Shown: one piece after another, positions 1-5,884 of the stretch | Layout of the letters: every line of letters starts with the position of its first letter | Numbering within the stretch: position 1 is the first letter of the stretch | DNA from: an uncultured Slackia sp. | Lineage (GTDB): Bacteria > Actinomycetota > Coriobacteriia > Coriobacteriales > Eggerthellaceae | Assembly (NCBI GenBank): GCA_900553775.1 | Contig: USEZ01000120.1 | Span: 1 to 5,905, forward strand | Length of the DNA stretch: 5,905 nt | Direction: 5' to 3' | Program-made: the position numbers and the translations under genes | The notes under the pieces: model-generated | Told to the model about the DNA's origin: nothing | What the model saw: the letters and a program-made list of their open reading frames with translations, nothing else | Database searches by the model: none

Positions 1-803
1 TCGGAAAGAAACGCCTTCCGGGCCGGACTCAAATCGAGCTCCTCATCCCATGATGCGCCGCGTTTCGCGCCGACTATGCGCGCGGAATCGGAATACAGCA
101 TGAACAGCACGGTTTCCGCGATGCCTTCCACATCGGCGGCAGCCGCCGAAAAACGCATGCGCGCGTCGAGATCGCGTTCGAAAAAGCGGGCCAGGCCGAA
201 ATCGACGAGCGACACCGCCCCATCGTCGGAAAGAAGCACATTGGCCGGGCGGATATCGCCGTGCACCACTCCGCATGCGGCCATCCGCTCGGCAAGGGTT
301 ATCAGCCGCATGCCGACCGAGGCGATATCCCGGTCGGAAAAGCGCGCCCCTTCCGCAAGAAGGCGCTCCATCGATGCTCCTTCGCACAGGCTCTCGATGA
401 TGAAATACCGCTTCCGGCGCACAGACGGCATATACGCGGGGCGCCGTGGCGAAACGGGGGCCGCGTGCACGATGCCGAGCCAATGCGGAACGTCGTCGCA
501 TTCCTCCAAAAGAGAAAGCGCGGCGCATTCGGACCACACGGCCGCCCGCCTATGCGGCCCTCCGGCCGCCTTGACAAGCTTCGCAACCGCATGCGTATGC
601 TTCGTCCGATGTTCGCCGGGCGCATCTCGCCCAGACTCGTCCGCCCGCTCGACCTCGAAGCACGAGCCGTAGCGCCCTTGGCCGAGCAGGCGGATAAGGC
701 GGTAGCCGCCCGCCTGCCGACCGACGAGCCGCTTGTCCGCGCACGCCGTCGCATACCGCACGATGCGGCCGAAGGGCAGCCTTATACGCGCGGCGTTCCG
801 CAT
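1..803 (-). CDS. Protein-kinase-fold protein with short activation segment (C-terminus cut by window edge)
   Basis: This is a serine/threonine-type protein kinase fold, 267 residues visible and open through the window edge. I translated this frame by hand. Gly-rich loop GQGRYG lies at residues 41-46, the VAK lysine at K75 and a hinge-like YFIIESL at 133-139. The catalytic loop HGDIRPAN is at 181-188 (catalytic D183, N188; R185 where most kinases have Lys), and DFG is at 201-203. Only about 20 residues separate DFG from the helix-F-like Asp (D224), and no APE motif is seen, so the activation segment is short, as in Bud32, RIO and lipopolysaccharide-kinase folds. With all phosphotransfer residues present it is probably active; its substrate is unknown. 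The ATG at 803 is the only ATG between the in-frame stop at 864-866 and the Gly-rich loop. It lacks a Shine-Dalgarno sequence and overlaps the zinc-ribbon gene by 22 bp, implying translational coupling. A GTG at 761 is a weaker alternative. Confidence 0.85.
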   Translation of the reverse strand, partial: MRNAARIRLPFGRIVRYATACADKRLVGRQAGGYRLIRLLGQGRYGSCFEVERADESGRDAPGEHRTKHTHAVAKLVKAAGGPHRRAAVWSECAALSLLEECDDVPHWLGIVHAAPVSPRRPAYMPSVRRKRYFIIESLCEGASMERLLAEGARFSDRDIASVGMRLITLAERMAACGVVHGDIRPANVLLSDDGAVSLVDFGLARFFERDLDARMRFSAAAADVEGIAETVLFMLYSDSARIVGAKRGASWDEELDLSPARKAFLS

Positions 804-1171
804 GCGGGGCAGAATCGCGCATCGGGCGGAAGCGGCGCCCCGCAGCCTGAGCAAAAGCCGCCCCCTACGTTCTGCCCGCATTCCAGGCAGAACTTCGAAC
901 CGGCAGGAATCCGCGCCCCGCATCGCGCGCATGTCGCGCCGGGCACGCCGGGCGCGACGGGACGAGCATGCATCGTCGGCGCCTGCTGCGCAGAATACGG
1001 ATCGGCGACGGGCCGGCGATATGCCATGCGCTTGCGCGCCGATGAAGACATCGATCCGGAAAACATTCCCATCAAGCCGCCGAAGCCCTGCTTCGGAGCG
1101 CCGTAATAGCCGCTGCCGCCATAGGCGCCGTGTTTTTTGCGCTTGCTCATGCTGAACGAGAACAGACCCAT
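782..1171 (-). CDS. Small double-zinc-ribbon protein with Gly/Tyr/Ser-rich N-terminus
   Basis: A 129-residue protein. Its C-terminal half has two tandem zinc ribbons of identical spacing, CxxC-x10-CxxC: C81/C84/C95/C98 and C107/C110/C121/C124. This is the double zinc ribbon (DZR) layout, which usually serves protein-protein or nucleic-acid contact rather than catalysis. Residues 10-13 are basic (KRKK). Residues 14-44 are Gly/Tyr/Phe/Ser/Met-rich and probably disordered, and a Pro/Ala linker (about 64-79) precedes the ribbons. There is no signal peptide or membrane helix. The start at 1171 is chosen because AAGGAG sits 5 nt upstream; an in-frame ATG at 1213 lacks this. The kinase gene begins inside its last codons, so the two are likely co-expressed and the protein may be an adaptor or substrate of that kinase (inference). 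DZR-kinase fusions exist. Here the kinase frame lies at -1 relative to this gene, so only slippage or an indel near the 3' end would fuse them. Confidence 0.82.
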   Translation of the reverse strand: MGLFSFSMSKRKKHGAYGGSGYYGAPKQGFGGLMGMFSGSMSSSARKRMAYRRPVADPYSAQQAPTMHARPVAPGVPGATCARCGARIPAGSKFCLECGQNVGGGFCSGCGAPLPPDARFCPACGTPRV

Positions 1172-1176
1172 CGCAA

Positions 1177-1184
1177 CTCCTTCC
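1177..1184 (-). promoter_or_regulatory. Ribosome binding site of the zinc-ribbon gene
   Basis: GGAAGGAG is 5 nt upstream of the ATG at 1171 and decides that start. The rest of the 187-bp gap up to the radical SAM stop must hold this unit's promoter, but I see no hexamer pair good enough to call. Confidence 0.78.
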
Positions 1185-1291
1185 CATGCCGCCTTGCCCT
1201 TCCGAAGGCGCATTGCTTTCTTCGGCGAACTCTATCATGCGAAAAGGAGATTTTTCGCCGCAGCGCCGCATTCGGACGATTTGAAAGGCGC

Positions 1292-1347
1292 CCGTCGGCG
1301 TTCGGTTGAAAAACCGATGAAAACCGCCTTGCCCGAACGCCCGACGG
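1292..1347. repeat. Long imperfect inverted repeat downstream of the radical SAM gene
   Basis: The arms CCGTCGGCGTTCGG (1292-1305) and CCGAACGCCCGACGG (1333-1347) are complementary over 14 pairs with a single bulged C, around a 27-nt loop. A smaller perfect hairpin, TCGGTT / AACCGA with loop GAAA on the plus strand (1302-1317), shares bases with the left arm, so the two folds are mutually exclusive. It begins 11 nt past the radical SAM stop, consistent with a transcript 3' end. No T-tract follows the stem on either strand, so a classical terminator is not proven. Confidence 0.55.
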
Positions 1348-1358
1348 CCGCGCTGCGA

Positions 1359-2264
1359 TCACCAAGGCGAAGACGCCGCAGCCGCCGACGGGGCGAGGAC
1401 CCCTTCGAGGTCGAAGAAATCGGGGATGAAGCTTTCCTGCGCGGCATCGCCGTCTTGCCAGAAATACTCGTCGCATCCGATGGAATCCGCGAAATCGAGC
1501 AGCTCCTCGTATTGCGCGGGCGTCACCTTGCGCTCCAGTTCGGGATGGCCGGTACACGATGCGGGCGGCGTATACTGGCTCATCATGCTCAACGTCACGC
1601 GATCGCCGTACATCTCGTGGACGAACCGCACGTTCTCCTTCGCCTCGTCGAGACGCCCCGGGAGCACGAGGATGCGCACGATGATGGCGGCGTCGGTGCG
1701 CGCCATGGCGGAAAGGGCCGAGCGGGCGATGCGCGGGTAGTCGGGAGCGTGCGAATACGCCTTCGCGCTTGAAGGGTCGGCATAGCGCATATCGGTCAGA
1801 AACGTGTCGACATCCCCGGCGATATAGGCGATCGTCTCCTGCGTTTCGTATCCCGACGTGTTCCACACGACCGGAAGCCGAAACCCCTCTGCGCGCGCCG
1901 AGCGCAACGCGGCGACGGCATGCGGCGCATAATGGGTGGCTGTGACCAGGTTCGCATTGAGCGCGCCCTGCTCCTGCAATTCGAGGAATATCCGCGCCAG
2001 GCGCGCGACGGAGATATCGGCGCCTACGCTGCCGTTGGCGATCGGCGCATTCTGGCAGTATACGCAGTGCAGCGGGCAGTGCGAGAAAAACACCGTGCCG
2101 CTGCCCGCATCGCCCGAGATAGGCGGCTCTTCCCAGAAATGAAGCGCCGCGCGCGCGACGCGCAGCCCATCGGCAGCGCCGCACACGCCGCGATGCCCTG
2201 CGGCGCGGTTCGCCCCGCACCTGCGAGGGCATAGCTCGCAATGCGTCAGATGCTCTTCGAACAC
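1359..2264 (-). CDS. Radical SAM protein, PflX/COG1313 type (pyruvate formate-lyase-activase-like)
   Basis: A 301-residue cytosolic radical SAM enzyme. The [4Fe-4S]/SAM-binding motif CxxxCxxC is CPLHCVYC at residues 63-70. It is preceded by EEPPISG and GSGTVFFSHC, the family's signature lead-in. An extra N-terminal cysteine cluster (C9, C12, C16, C28) matches the CxLCPRxC...GxCG element of COG1313 proteins and may hold another metal site. Further family blocks are NLVTATHYAP (about 104-113), VWNTSGYE and MMSQYTP. The length is normal for the family. It resembles pyruvate formate-lyase activating enzymes, but the substrate is not established and no glycyl radical enzyme is present in the window. 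The start is a GTG at 2264, 3 nt after the stop of the upstream degV gene. An AAGGGTG inside the end of that gene can serve as ribosome binding site, so translation is coupled. An inverted repeat follows the TGA stop. Confidence 0.9.
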   Translation of the reverse strand: MFEEHLTHCELCPRRCGANRAAGHRGVCGAADGLRVARAALHFWEEPPISGDAGSGTVFFSHCPLHCVYCQNAPIANGSVGADISVARLARIFLELQEQGALNANLVTATHYAPHAVAALRSARAEGFRLPVVWNTSGYETQETIAYIAGDVDTFLTDMRYADPSSAKAYSHAPDYPRIARSALSAMARTDAAIIVRILVLPGRLDEAKENVRFVHEMYGDRVTLSMMSQYTPPASCTGHPELERKVTPAQYEELLDFADSIGCDEYFWQDGDAAQESFIPDFFDLEGVLAPSAAAASSPW

Positions 2265-2267
2265 GTT

Positions 2268-3194
2268 TTAGGCACCCTTCACTTTGCGCGCGATGCGGTC
2301 GGACACCGACAAATCCTCGCGGCGGTCTTTGCCCCAAAACACGATGGCCAGCATGTCGGGGCCGACGTGGCTGCCGATCACAGGCCCGATGCAGCTGTCC
2401 ATGAACAGCACGTTCTCGTCCTGCTTCGCGACAAGGTCATGCAAGCGCTCCATATCTTTCGGACAATCGGCATGGCCTGTGACGACGTCTTGCGACGGAT
2501 TGTCGGCATCGCGGCGTTCGAAATAGTATTCGACCAGCTGACGCACGGCCTTCTTGCGCCCACGGGCGACGCCTTTGAGCGACAGCCTGCCATCCACGCC
2601 GATCGTCAGAAGCGGCTTGACGTCGAGCTTCGAGCCGGCATAGGCAACCGAGTCGGGAATGCGGCCGCCGCGGCGCAGGCTTTCGAGGTCGTCTACCATG
2701 AACAGGGCGTTCACGAAATAGCGCGCCTCTTCGGCCCAGGCGGCAAGCTGCGCCGCCGTCAGGCCCTGGTCGCGCTGGCGGATGGCTTCGTAGACCAAAA
2801 GGGCCTCGGCCACCGAGGCGAGCTTCGTGTCCACGATATGAAGCTCAAGCTCGGGATAGCGCTCTTTCACCTGGTCATGCACGATCGTCGCGACGTCGTA
2901 GCTTCCCGAAAGCCCCGAAGAAAAGCTCAGATACACCGTGGGAACGCCGCTTTTCGCGGCATCCTCGAACGCCTGCGTGAACGCGGGAATGGACACCTGC
3001 GCGGTCGTGGGCTGCTCGCCTGCGCGCATGCGGCCGAAAAACTCATGGGGCGGCATGCTTTGCCCCAAATCGTCGAGATGCTCTTCGTCGCCGAACAGAA
3101 ACGGGAAGCGGACCAAAGACACCCCTTCCCTGTCGACGACGGAAAACGGCAGATCACAGCATGAATCCACGATCAAATTGCACTGAGCGGCCAT
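2268..3194 (-). CDS. DegV family fatty-acid-binding protein (second copy)
   Basis: A 308-residue DegV-family protein. Family members bind a long-chain fatty acid between two domains. Some (FakB) present it to the kinase FakA, giving acyl-phosphate for phospholipid synthesis. Visible blocks are VDSCCDLP at 9-16 (the TDS ligand motif, with Val for Thr), PTTAQVS at 62-68, SSGLSGS at 92-98, LRRGGRI at 173-179 and GSHVGP at 274-279. The residues after the last block are DML, where the family and the neighbouring copy are smaller (AMG in that copy), so the pocket mouth may differ. I place the start at 3194 because AAAGGAG lies 4 nt upstream; an in-frame ATG at 3218 would put this ribosome binding site inside the gene. 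A hairpin separates it from the first degV copy. Its stop is 3 nt before the radical SAM start. No FakA-like DhaK/DhaL gene is in the window, so a FakB role is only a possibility. Confidence 0.92.
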   Translation of the reverse strand: MAAQCNLIVDSCCDLPFSVVDREGVSLVRFPFLFGDEEHLDDLGQSMPPHEFFGRMRAGEQPTTAQVSIPAFTQAFEDAAKSGVPTVYLSFSSGLSGSYDVATIVHDQVKERYPELELHIVDTKLASVAEALLVYEAIRQRDQGLTAAQLAAWAEEARYFVNALFMVDDLESLRRGGRIPDSVAYAGSKLDVKPLLTIGVDGRLSLKGVARGRKKAVRQLVEYYFERRDADNPSQDVVTGHADCPKDMERLHDLVAKQDENVLFMDSCIGPVIGSHVGPDMLAIVFWGKDRREDLSVSDRIARKVKGA

Positions 3195-3198
3195 GAGG

Positions 3199-3205
3199 CT
3201 CCTTT
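3199..3205 (-). promoter_or_regulatory. Ribosome binding site of the second degV gene
   Basis: AAAGGAG lies 4 nt before the ATG at 3194. It supports this start over the in-frame ATG at 3218, whose upstream sequence is not purine-rich. Confidence 0.75.
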
Positions 3206-3224
3206 CGAACGGCGGCATGTCGAT

Positions 3225-3258
3225 GAAAACGGATGCGCCCCCGCTTTCGCGGAGGCGC
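3225..3258 (-). terminator. GC-rich GAAA-loop hairpin between the two degV genes
   Basis: The minus strand has GCGCCTCCGC, loop GAAA, then GCGGGGGCGC (plus 3249-3258 and 3235-3244). This is a 10-bp stem with one G-U wobble and a stable GNRA tetraloop, starting 11 nt after the stop of the first degV gene. ATCCG and then TTTT follow, so the T-run is offset by five bases. It probably terminates or attenuates transcription, which would lower expression of the second degV and radical SAM genes unless a promoter lies in the short remaining gap. Confidence 0.6.
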
Positions 3259-3269
3259 CCCTTGAATCT

Positions 3270-4172
3270 TTACCGGACGAACGACACCAGATCGGGCGTT
3301 TCCGTAAGCTTGCCGTCGAGCGGCCGTTCGCACGTATACGCGATGCCCATCGCAGGGCCGACGTGCAATCCGACCACCGGGCTTACCGGCAAGACGCGGA
3401 CGGAGCGCCCCAGAAACGGCTCGACTTTCGAGCGGGCCCATTCGATGGCGTCGTCGGGCGAACCGATATAGTGTACCACGGCATCCTTGAGGCCTTTCGA
3501 TTCCACATCGGCTTTAAACCGATCGAACGCCTGGGCGATGGCTTTTTTCTGCGTGCGCGCCTTGGCGATATCGACAGGCAGGCCGTCGCGCACGGTAAGC
3601 ACGGGAACGATATGCACCAGATTGCCGAGCAGGGCCTTCGCCGCGCCGATGCGCCCGCCTTTCTGCAGAAACGTCAGGTTCGTCGGGGCGAACAGAAACC
3701 TCGTGCGCCCGACCGCATCGGCGGCGGCGCGGGCGCTTTGTTCGAGCGTGCATCCCGCCTTGACGGCTTCGAGCGCGGCGAGCACGCAGTAAGCCTGGTC
3801 CCATCCGGTGGAATAGCTGTCGACGATAGCCGCCTTGAACCCGATATTGCGCGCATGTACGGCGCGGGCGGCGCGCAGGGCGCCTTCCATGGTTCCCGAC
3901 ATCTTCGAAGAGATGAACACGCCCAGCACCTCGTCGCCTTCGGCGGCGGCGCGCTCGAAGTATTCCTCGAACGCCTGCTGGGACGGCTGAGACGACGTGG
4001 GAATGCCATCGGCCATGTCGGAAATCCTGCTATAAAACGCATCGAGGTCCATCGTGGCATCGACATGCTCGACTCCGCCTTCGTTCACATAAAGGCTGAT
4101 CACGTCGATTCCGGCCTCGCGGGCGTCGGACTGGGGGAAAGAGGCCACCGAATCGGTAAGAATCTTGATCAT
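3270..4172 (-). CDS. DegV family fatty-acid-binding protein (first copy)
   Basis: A 300-residue, full-length DegV/FakB-type protein without signal peptide or membrane segment. The family blocks are canonical: LTDSVASFP at 5-13 (TDS at 6-8), PTSSQPS at 58-64, ISSKMSGT at 87-94, FLQKGGRIG at 168-176 and VVGLHVGPAMG at 267-277. These residues line the fatty-acid carboxylate pocket in solved DegV structures. By family knowledge it should carry an acyl chain in the cytosol; its partner kinase is not visible here. It aligns motif for motif with the downstream copy but the two are clearly divergent, so the pair is an old duplication with probable ligand or partner specialisation (inference). The ATG at 4172 has only a weak ACGAG-like ribosome binding site. 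A TACAAT box about 50 nt upstream is a candidate promoter element, and a hairpin follows its TAA stop. Confidence 0.93.
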   Translation of the reverse strand: MIKILTDSVASFPQSDAREAGIDVISLYVNEGGVEHVDATMDLDAFYSRISDMADGIPTSSQPSQQAFEEYFERAAAEGDEVLGVFISSKMSGTMEGALRAARAVHARNIGFKAAIVDSYSTGWDQAYCVLAALEAVKAGCTLEQSARAAADAVGRTRFLFAPTNLTFLQKGGRIGAAKALLGNLVHIVPVLTVRDGLPVDIAKARTQKKAIAQAFDRFKADVESKGLKDAVVHYIGSPDDAIEWARSKVEPFLGRSVRVLPVSPVVGLHVGPAMGIAYTCERPLDGKLTETPDLVSFVR

Positions 4173-4224
4173 GGCATACTCGTTTCATCGAAGCGCCTGA
4201 CGGCGCGAACACACTTCATGCCGC

Positions 4225-4230
4225 ATTGTA
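4225..4230 (-). promoter_or_regulatory. Candidate -10 element for the first degV gene
   Basis: TACAAT on the minus strand matches the TATAAT consensus at five of six positions and lies 52 nt before the ATG at 4172, inside the 125-bp gap after pncB. No convincing -35 hexamer is found 16-18 nt upstream. The call rests on the -10 match and position only. Confidence 0.35.
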
Positions 4231-4274
4231 GACCACGGCATCGCCTCGCGCGGCAGCGATTCGACGCCCCCATG

Positions 4275-4295
4275 AAACCGCCGTTGCAAACGGCG
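4275..4295 (-). terminator. Terminator-like hairpin after pncB
   Basis: The minus strand has CGCCGTT, a 3-nt loop TGC, then AACGGCG (plus 4279-4285 and 4289-4295), a perfect 7-bp stem beginning 2 nt after the pncB stop codon. It is followed by GTTTC. The T-run is only three bases, so it is a modest terminator, but its placement directly after the stop is telling. Confidence 0.55.
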
Positions 4296-4297
4296 CG

Positions 4298-5806
4298 TCA
4301 GCGCCCCCGCGAAAGCGGCGCGCAGGCGGCGCGCAGGTCGGCGGCCATATCGGCGCGGCGATGCCACAGGCCCTCTTCCAGGCCCACGGGATACGAATGG
4401 GGATTGAGAAAGCGTTTCTGGGACTCGTCGAGATGCGCAAGCCCCTCGCTCGTGCGCTCGCGCGCCGCCATCGCGCTGCGCTCCTCGGCAGGCAGCACCG
4501 AGACGCCGCCGCGCGCGAGCGGGGCGAGCAACGTCTCGCAGGCAAGGCCCGCGAGCTCTTTGCGGCGCAGGATATCGGCGGGATCGATGATGATCTCGCG
4601 CTCGGAGATGCTCTCGTTCACGTCGAATACCATATCCCCGGCAAGACGGCCGTCGACGAAGCGGTACCGGCGCACGTCGAGCACGCCGGGAAGGGTCAGC
4701 TTCGACGACTGCTCGGACACTTTCAGACGCGCCGACCACGCCGCGTCCGCACGATCTTTCGTCGCCGAAAGCTTGTATACGCCGCCGAGCGAAGGCTGGT
4801 CGTAGGCCGTGGCAAGCTTCGTCCCCACGCCCCACGAAGAGACGGGCGCGCCCTGGTCGCGGATGGACTTGATCGTGTATTCGTCCAAATCGTTGGAAAG
4901 CACGATGCCGCAATCGGAAAGCCCCGCCGCATCGAGACGCTCGCGGGCGTAGCGGGCAAGCCATGCCAGATCGCCCGAATCGATGCGGATGCCCGCCAGG
5001 CGCTCGCCGCGCTCGCGCATTTCCAGACCGACCGTTATCGCATGCTCGATGCCGCGCTTCACGTCGTAGGTGTCGACCAGCAGCACGCAGTTTTTCGGGA
5101 ACGCCTTCGCGTAGGCGCGAAACGCCTCGAGTTCGCTGTCGAAGGCCATCACCCACGAATGGGCATGCGTCCCCGACACCGGAATGCCGTACAGCTTGCC
5201 CGCCATCACGTTCGACGTCGATGCGCAGCCGCCGACGACGGCCGCACGGCTCGCCCACAAAGACCCGCCCGCGCCCTGGGCGCGTCGCAGGCCGAATTCG
5301 GCCACGGGCGTTTCGGCCGCAAGACACACGCGCGCCGCCTTCGTCGCGACGAGCGTCTGGAAGTTCATGCAGCACAGAAGCGCCGTTTCGAGCAGCTGGC
5401 ATTGCAGGATGGAGCCCGTCACGCGCACGATGGGCTCCATGGGAAACACCACGGTGCCCTCGCGCACGGCGTCGATGTCGACCGTCAGGCGCAGCGTGCG
5501 CAAAAACGCCAGGAATTCGGGAGCGAACAGGGCCCCGCCGCCCGGAGCGTCGATGGAGGAAAGATAGGCGATGTCATCGTCGGAGAAAGAAAACCCGTCC
5601 ACCATCTCGGCGAGCTGCGCCGAGCCGCAGGCGATGGCGAACCCGCCCTTGAAGGGGTTCTCGCGGAAAAACATGTGGAAGCACGCCTGCTCGTCGGCCT
5701 TGCCGCACGCCCAATACCCCTGGGCCATCGTAAGCTGGTAAAGGTCGGTCAAAAGCGCATAGGCGAGCATGGGCTTGTCTTCGCTTCGAAACGATGCGGC
5801 GGCCAT
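4298..5806 (-). CDS. pncB: Nicotinate phosphoribosyltransferase
   Basis: A 502-residue enzyme of NAD salvage (Preiss-Handler pathway). It joins nicotinate to PRPP, giving nicotinate mononucleotide with ATP hydrolysis, in the cytosol. Recognised blocks in order are LLTDLYQLTMAQGYW at 18-32, FRENPFKGGFA at 47-57, EFGLRRAQG at 170-178, GTHAHSWVMAF at 212-222 (catalytic/phosphorylated-His region, H214 and H216), LLVDTYDV at 242-249, IRIDSGDL at 273-280, SNDLDEY at 304-310 and WGVGTK at 325-330. Length and motif order fit the longer nicotinate phosphoribosyltransferase subfamily. The ATG at 5806 is chosen because AGAGGAG lies 7 nt upstream; in-frame ATGs at 5857 and 5770 have no such site, and 5857 falls beside the leader terminator. 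The last codons contain an 11-bp tandem duplication. It appears monocistronic, with terminator-like hairpins on both sides. No NAD-responsive operator is recognisable. Confidence 0.96.
   Translation of the reverse strand: MAAASFRSEDKPMLAYALLTDLYQLTMAQGYWACGKADEQACFHMFFRENPFKGGFAIACGSAQLAEMVDGFSFSDDDIAYLSSIDAPGGGALFAPEFLAFLRTLRLTVDIDAVREGTVVFPMEPIVRVTGSILQCQLLETALLCCMNFQTLVATKAARVCLAAETPVAEFGLRRAQGAGGSLWASRAAVVGGCASTSNVMAGKLYGIPVSGTHAHSWVMAFDSELEAFRAYAKAFPKNCVLLVDTYDVKRGIEHAITVGLEMRERGERLAGIRIDSGDLAWLARYARERLDAAGLSDCGIVLSNDLDEYTIKSIRDQGAPVSSWGVGTKLATAYDQPSLGGVYKLSATKDRADAAWSARLKVSEQSSKLTLPGVLDVRRYRFVDGRLAGDMVFDVNESISEREIIIDPADILRRKELAGLACETLLAPLARGGVSVLPAEERSAMAARERTSEGLAHLDESQKRFLNPHSYPVGLEEGLWHRRADMAADLRAACAPLSRGR
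4315..4336. repeat. 11-bp perfect tandem duplication inside the pncB 3' end
   Basis: GCGGCGCGCAG occurs twice back to back (4315-4325 and 4326-4336, plus-strand reading). It lies in the last dozen or so codons of pncB, and 11 is not a multiple of three. If it is a recent duplication, the final few residues of the protein are read in a new frame. Confidence 0.7.
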
Positions 5807-5813
5807 GGGAAAG

Positions 5814-5820
5814 CTCCTCT
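5814..5820 (-). promoter_or_regulatory. Ribosome binding site of pncB
   Basis: AGAGGAG lies 7 nt upstream of the ATG at 5806. It is the only strong Shine-Dalgarno in the leader, and it selects this start over the in-frame ATGs at 5857 and 5770. Confidence 0.8.
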
Positions 5821-5855
5821 CGAATTCGACGGCGGGCGGTGCGCTCGCCCTGTGC

Positions 5856-5884
5856 AAAACCGCCGCACGGTTTTCGTGCGGCGG
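5856..5884 (-). terminator. Intrinsic terminator or attenuator upstream of pncB
   Basis: The arms 5860-5869 and 5875-5884 are perfect 10-bp complements (on the minus strand CCGCCGCACG and CGTGCGGCGG) around a 5-nt AAAAC loop. The stem is followed at once by TTTT (plus-strand AAAA at 5856-5859). This is a textbook rho-independent terminator for minus-strand transcription. A TAG at 5898-5900 could be the stop of the gene upstream of the window, though its frame cannot be verified. Because no promoter is obvious between this hairpin and pncB, it may instead regulate pncB. Confidence 0.8.

Noticed and set aside
43..822. Several minus-strand frames (43-537, 302-754, 550-822) over the kinase region
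   Set aside because: The third frame, open to the window edge, encodes the ordered kinase motifs. The others are shadows.
261..1106. 281-codon plus-strand frame
   Set aside because: It is antisense to both the kinase and the zinc-ribbon genes and shows no motif or ribosome binding site.
1172..1290. CATGAT as a -10 box for the zinc-ribbon gene
   Set aside because: It matches the consensus at only four of six positions and has no acceptable -35 partner.
1147..2337. 396-codon minus-strand frame over the radical SAM gene
   Set aside because: The radical SAM frame carries CxxxCxxC and family blocks. This one is a low-complexity Arg/Ala shadow that also crosses intergenic DNA.
4301..4323. Hairpin-like GCGCCCCCGC / GAAA / GCGGCGCGC at the pncB 3' end
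   Set aside because: It is coding sequence with interrupted pairing. The cleaner 7-bp stem directly after the stop explains termination better.
3363..4805. 480-codon open frame on the plus strand
   Set aside because: It runs antisense across the end of pncB and most of a clear degV gene. Its translation is Arg/His/Gly-rich with no family motif, as expected of a high-GC shadow frame.
4185..5402. 405-codon minus-strand frame inside pncB
   Set aside because: It overlaps the pncB frame, which has all its family motifs. The alternative product is Arg-rich and has no recognisable domain.
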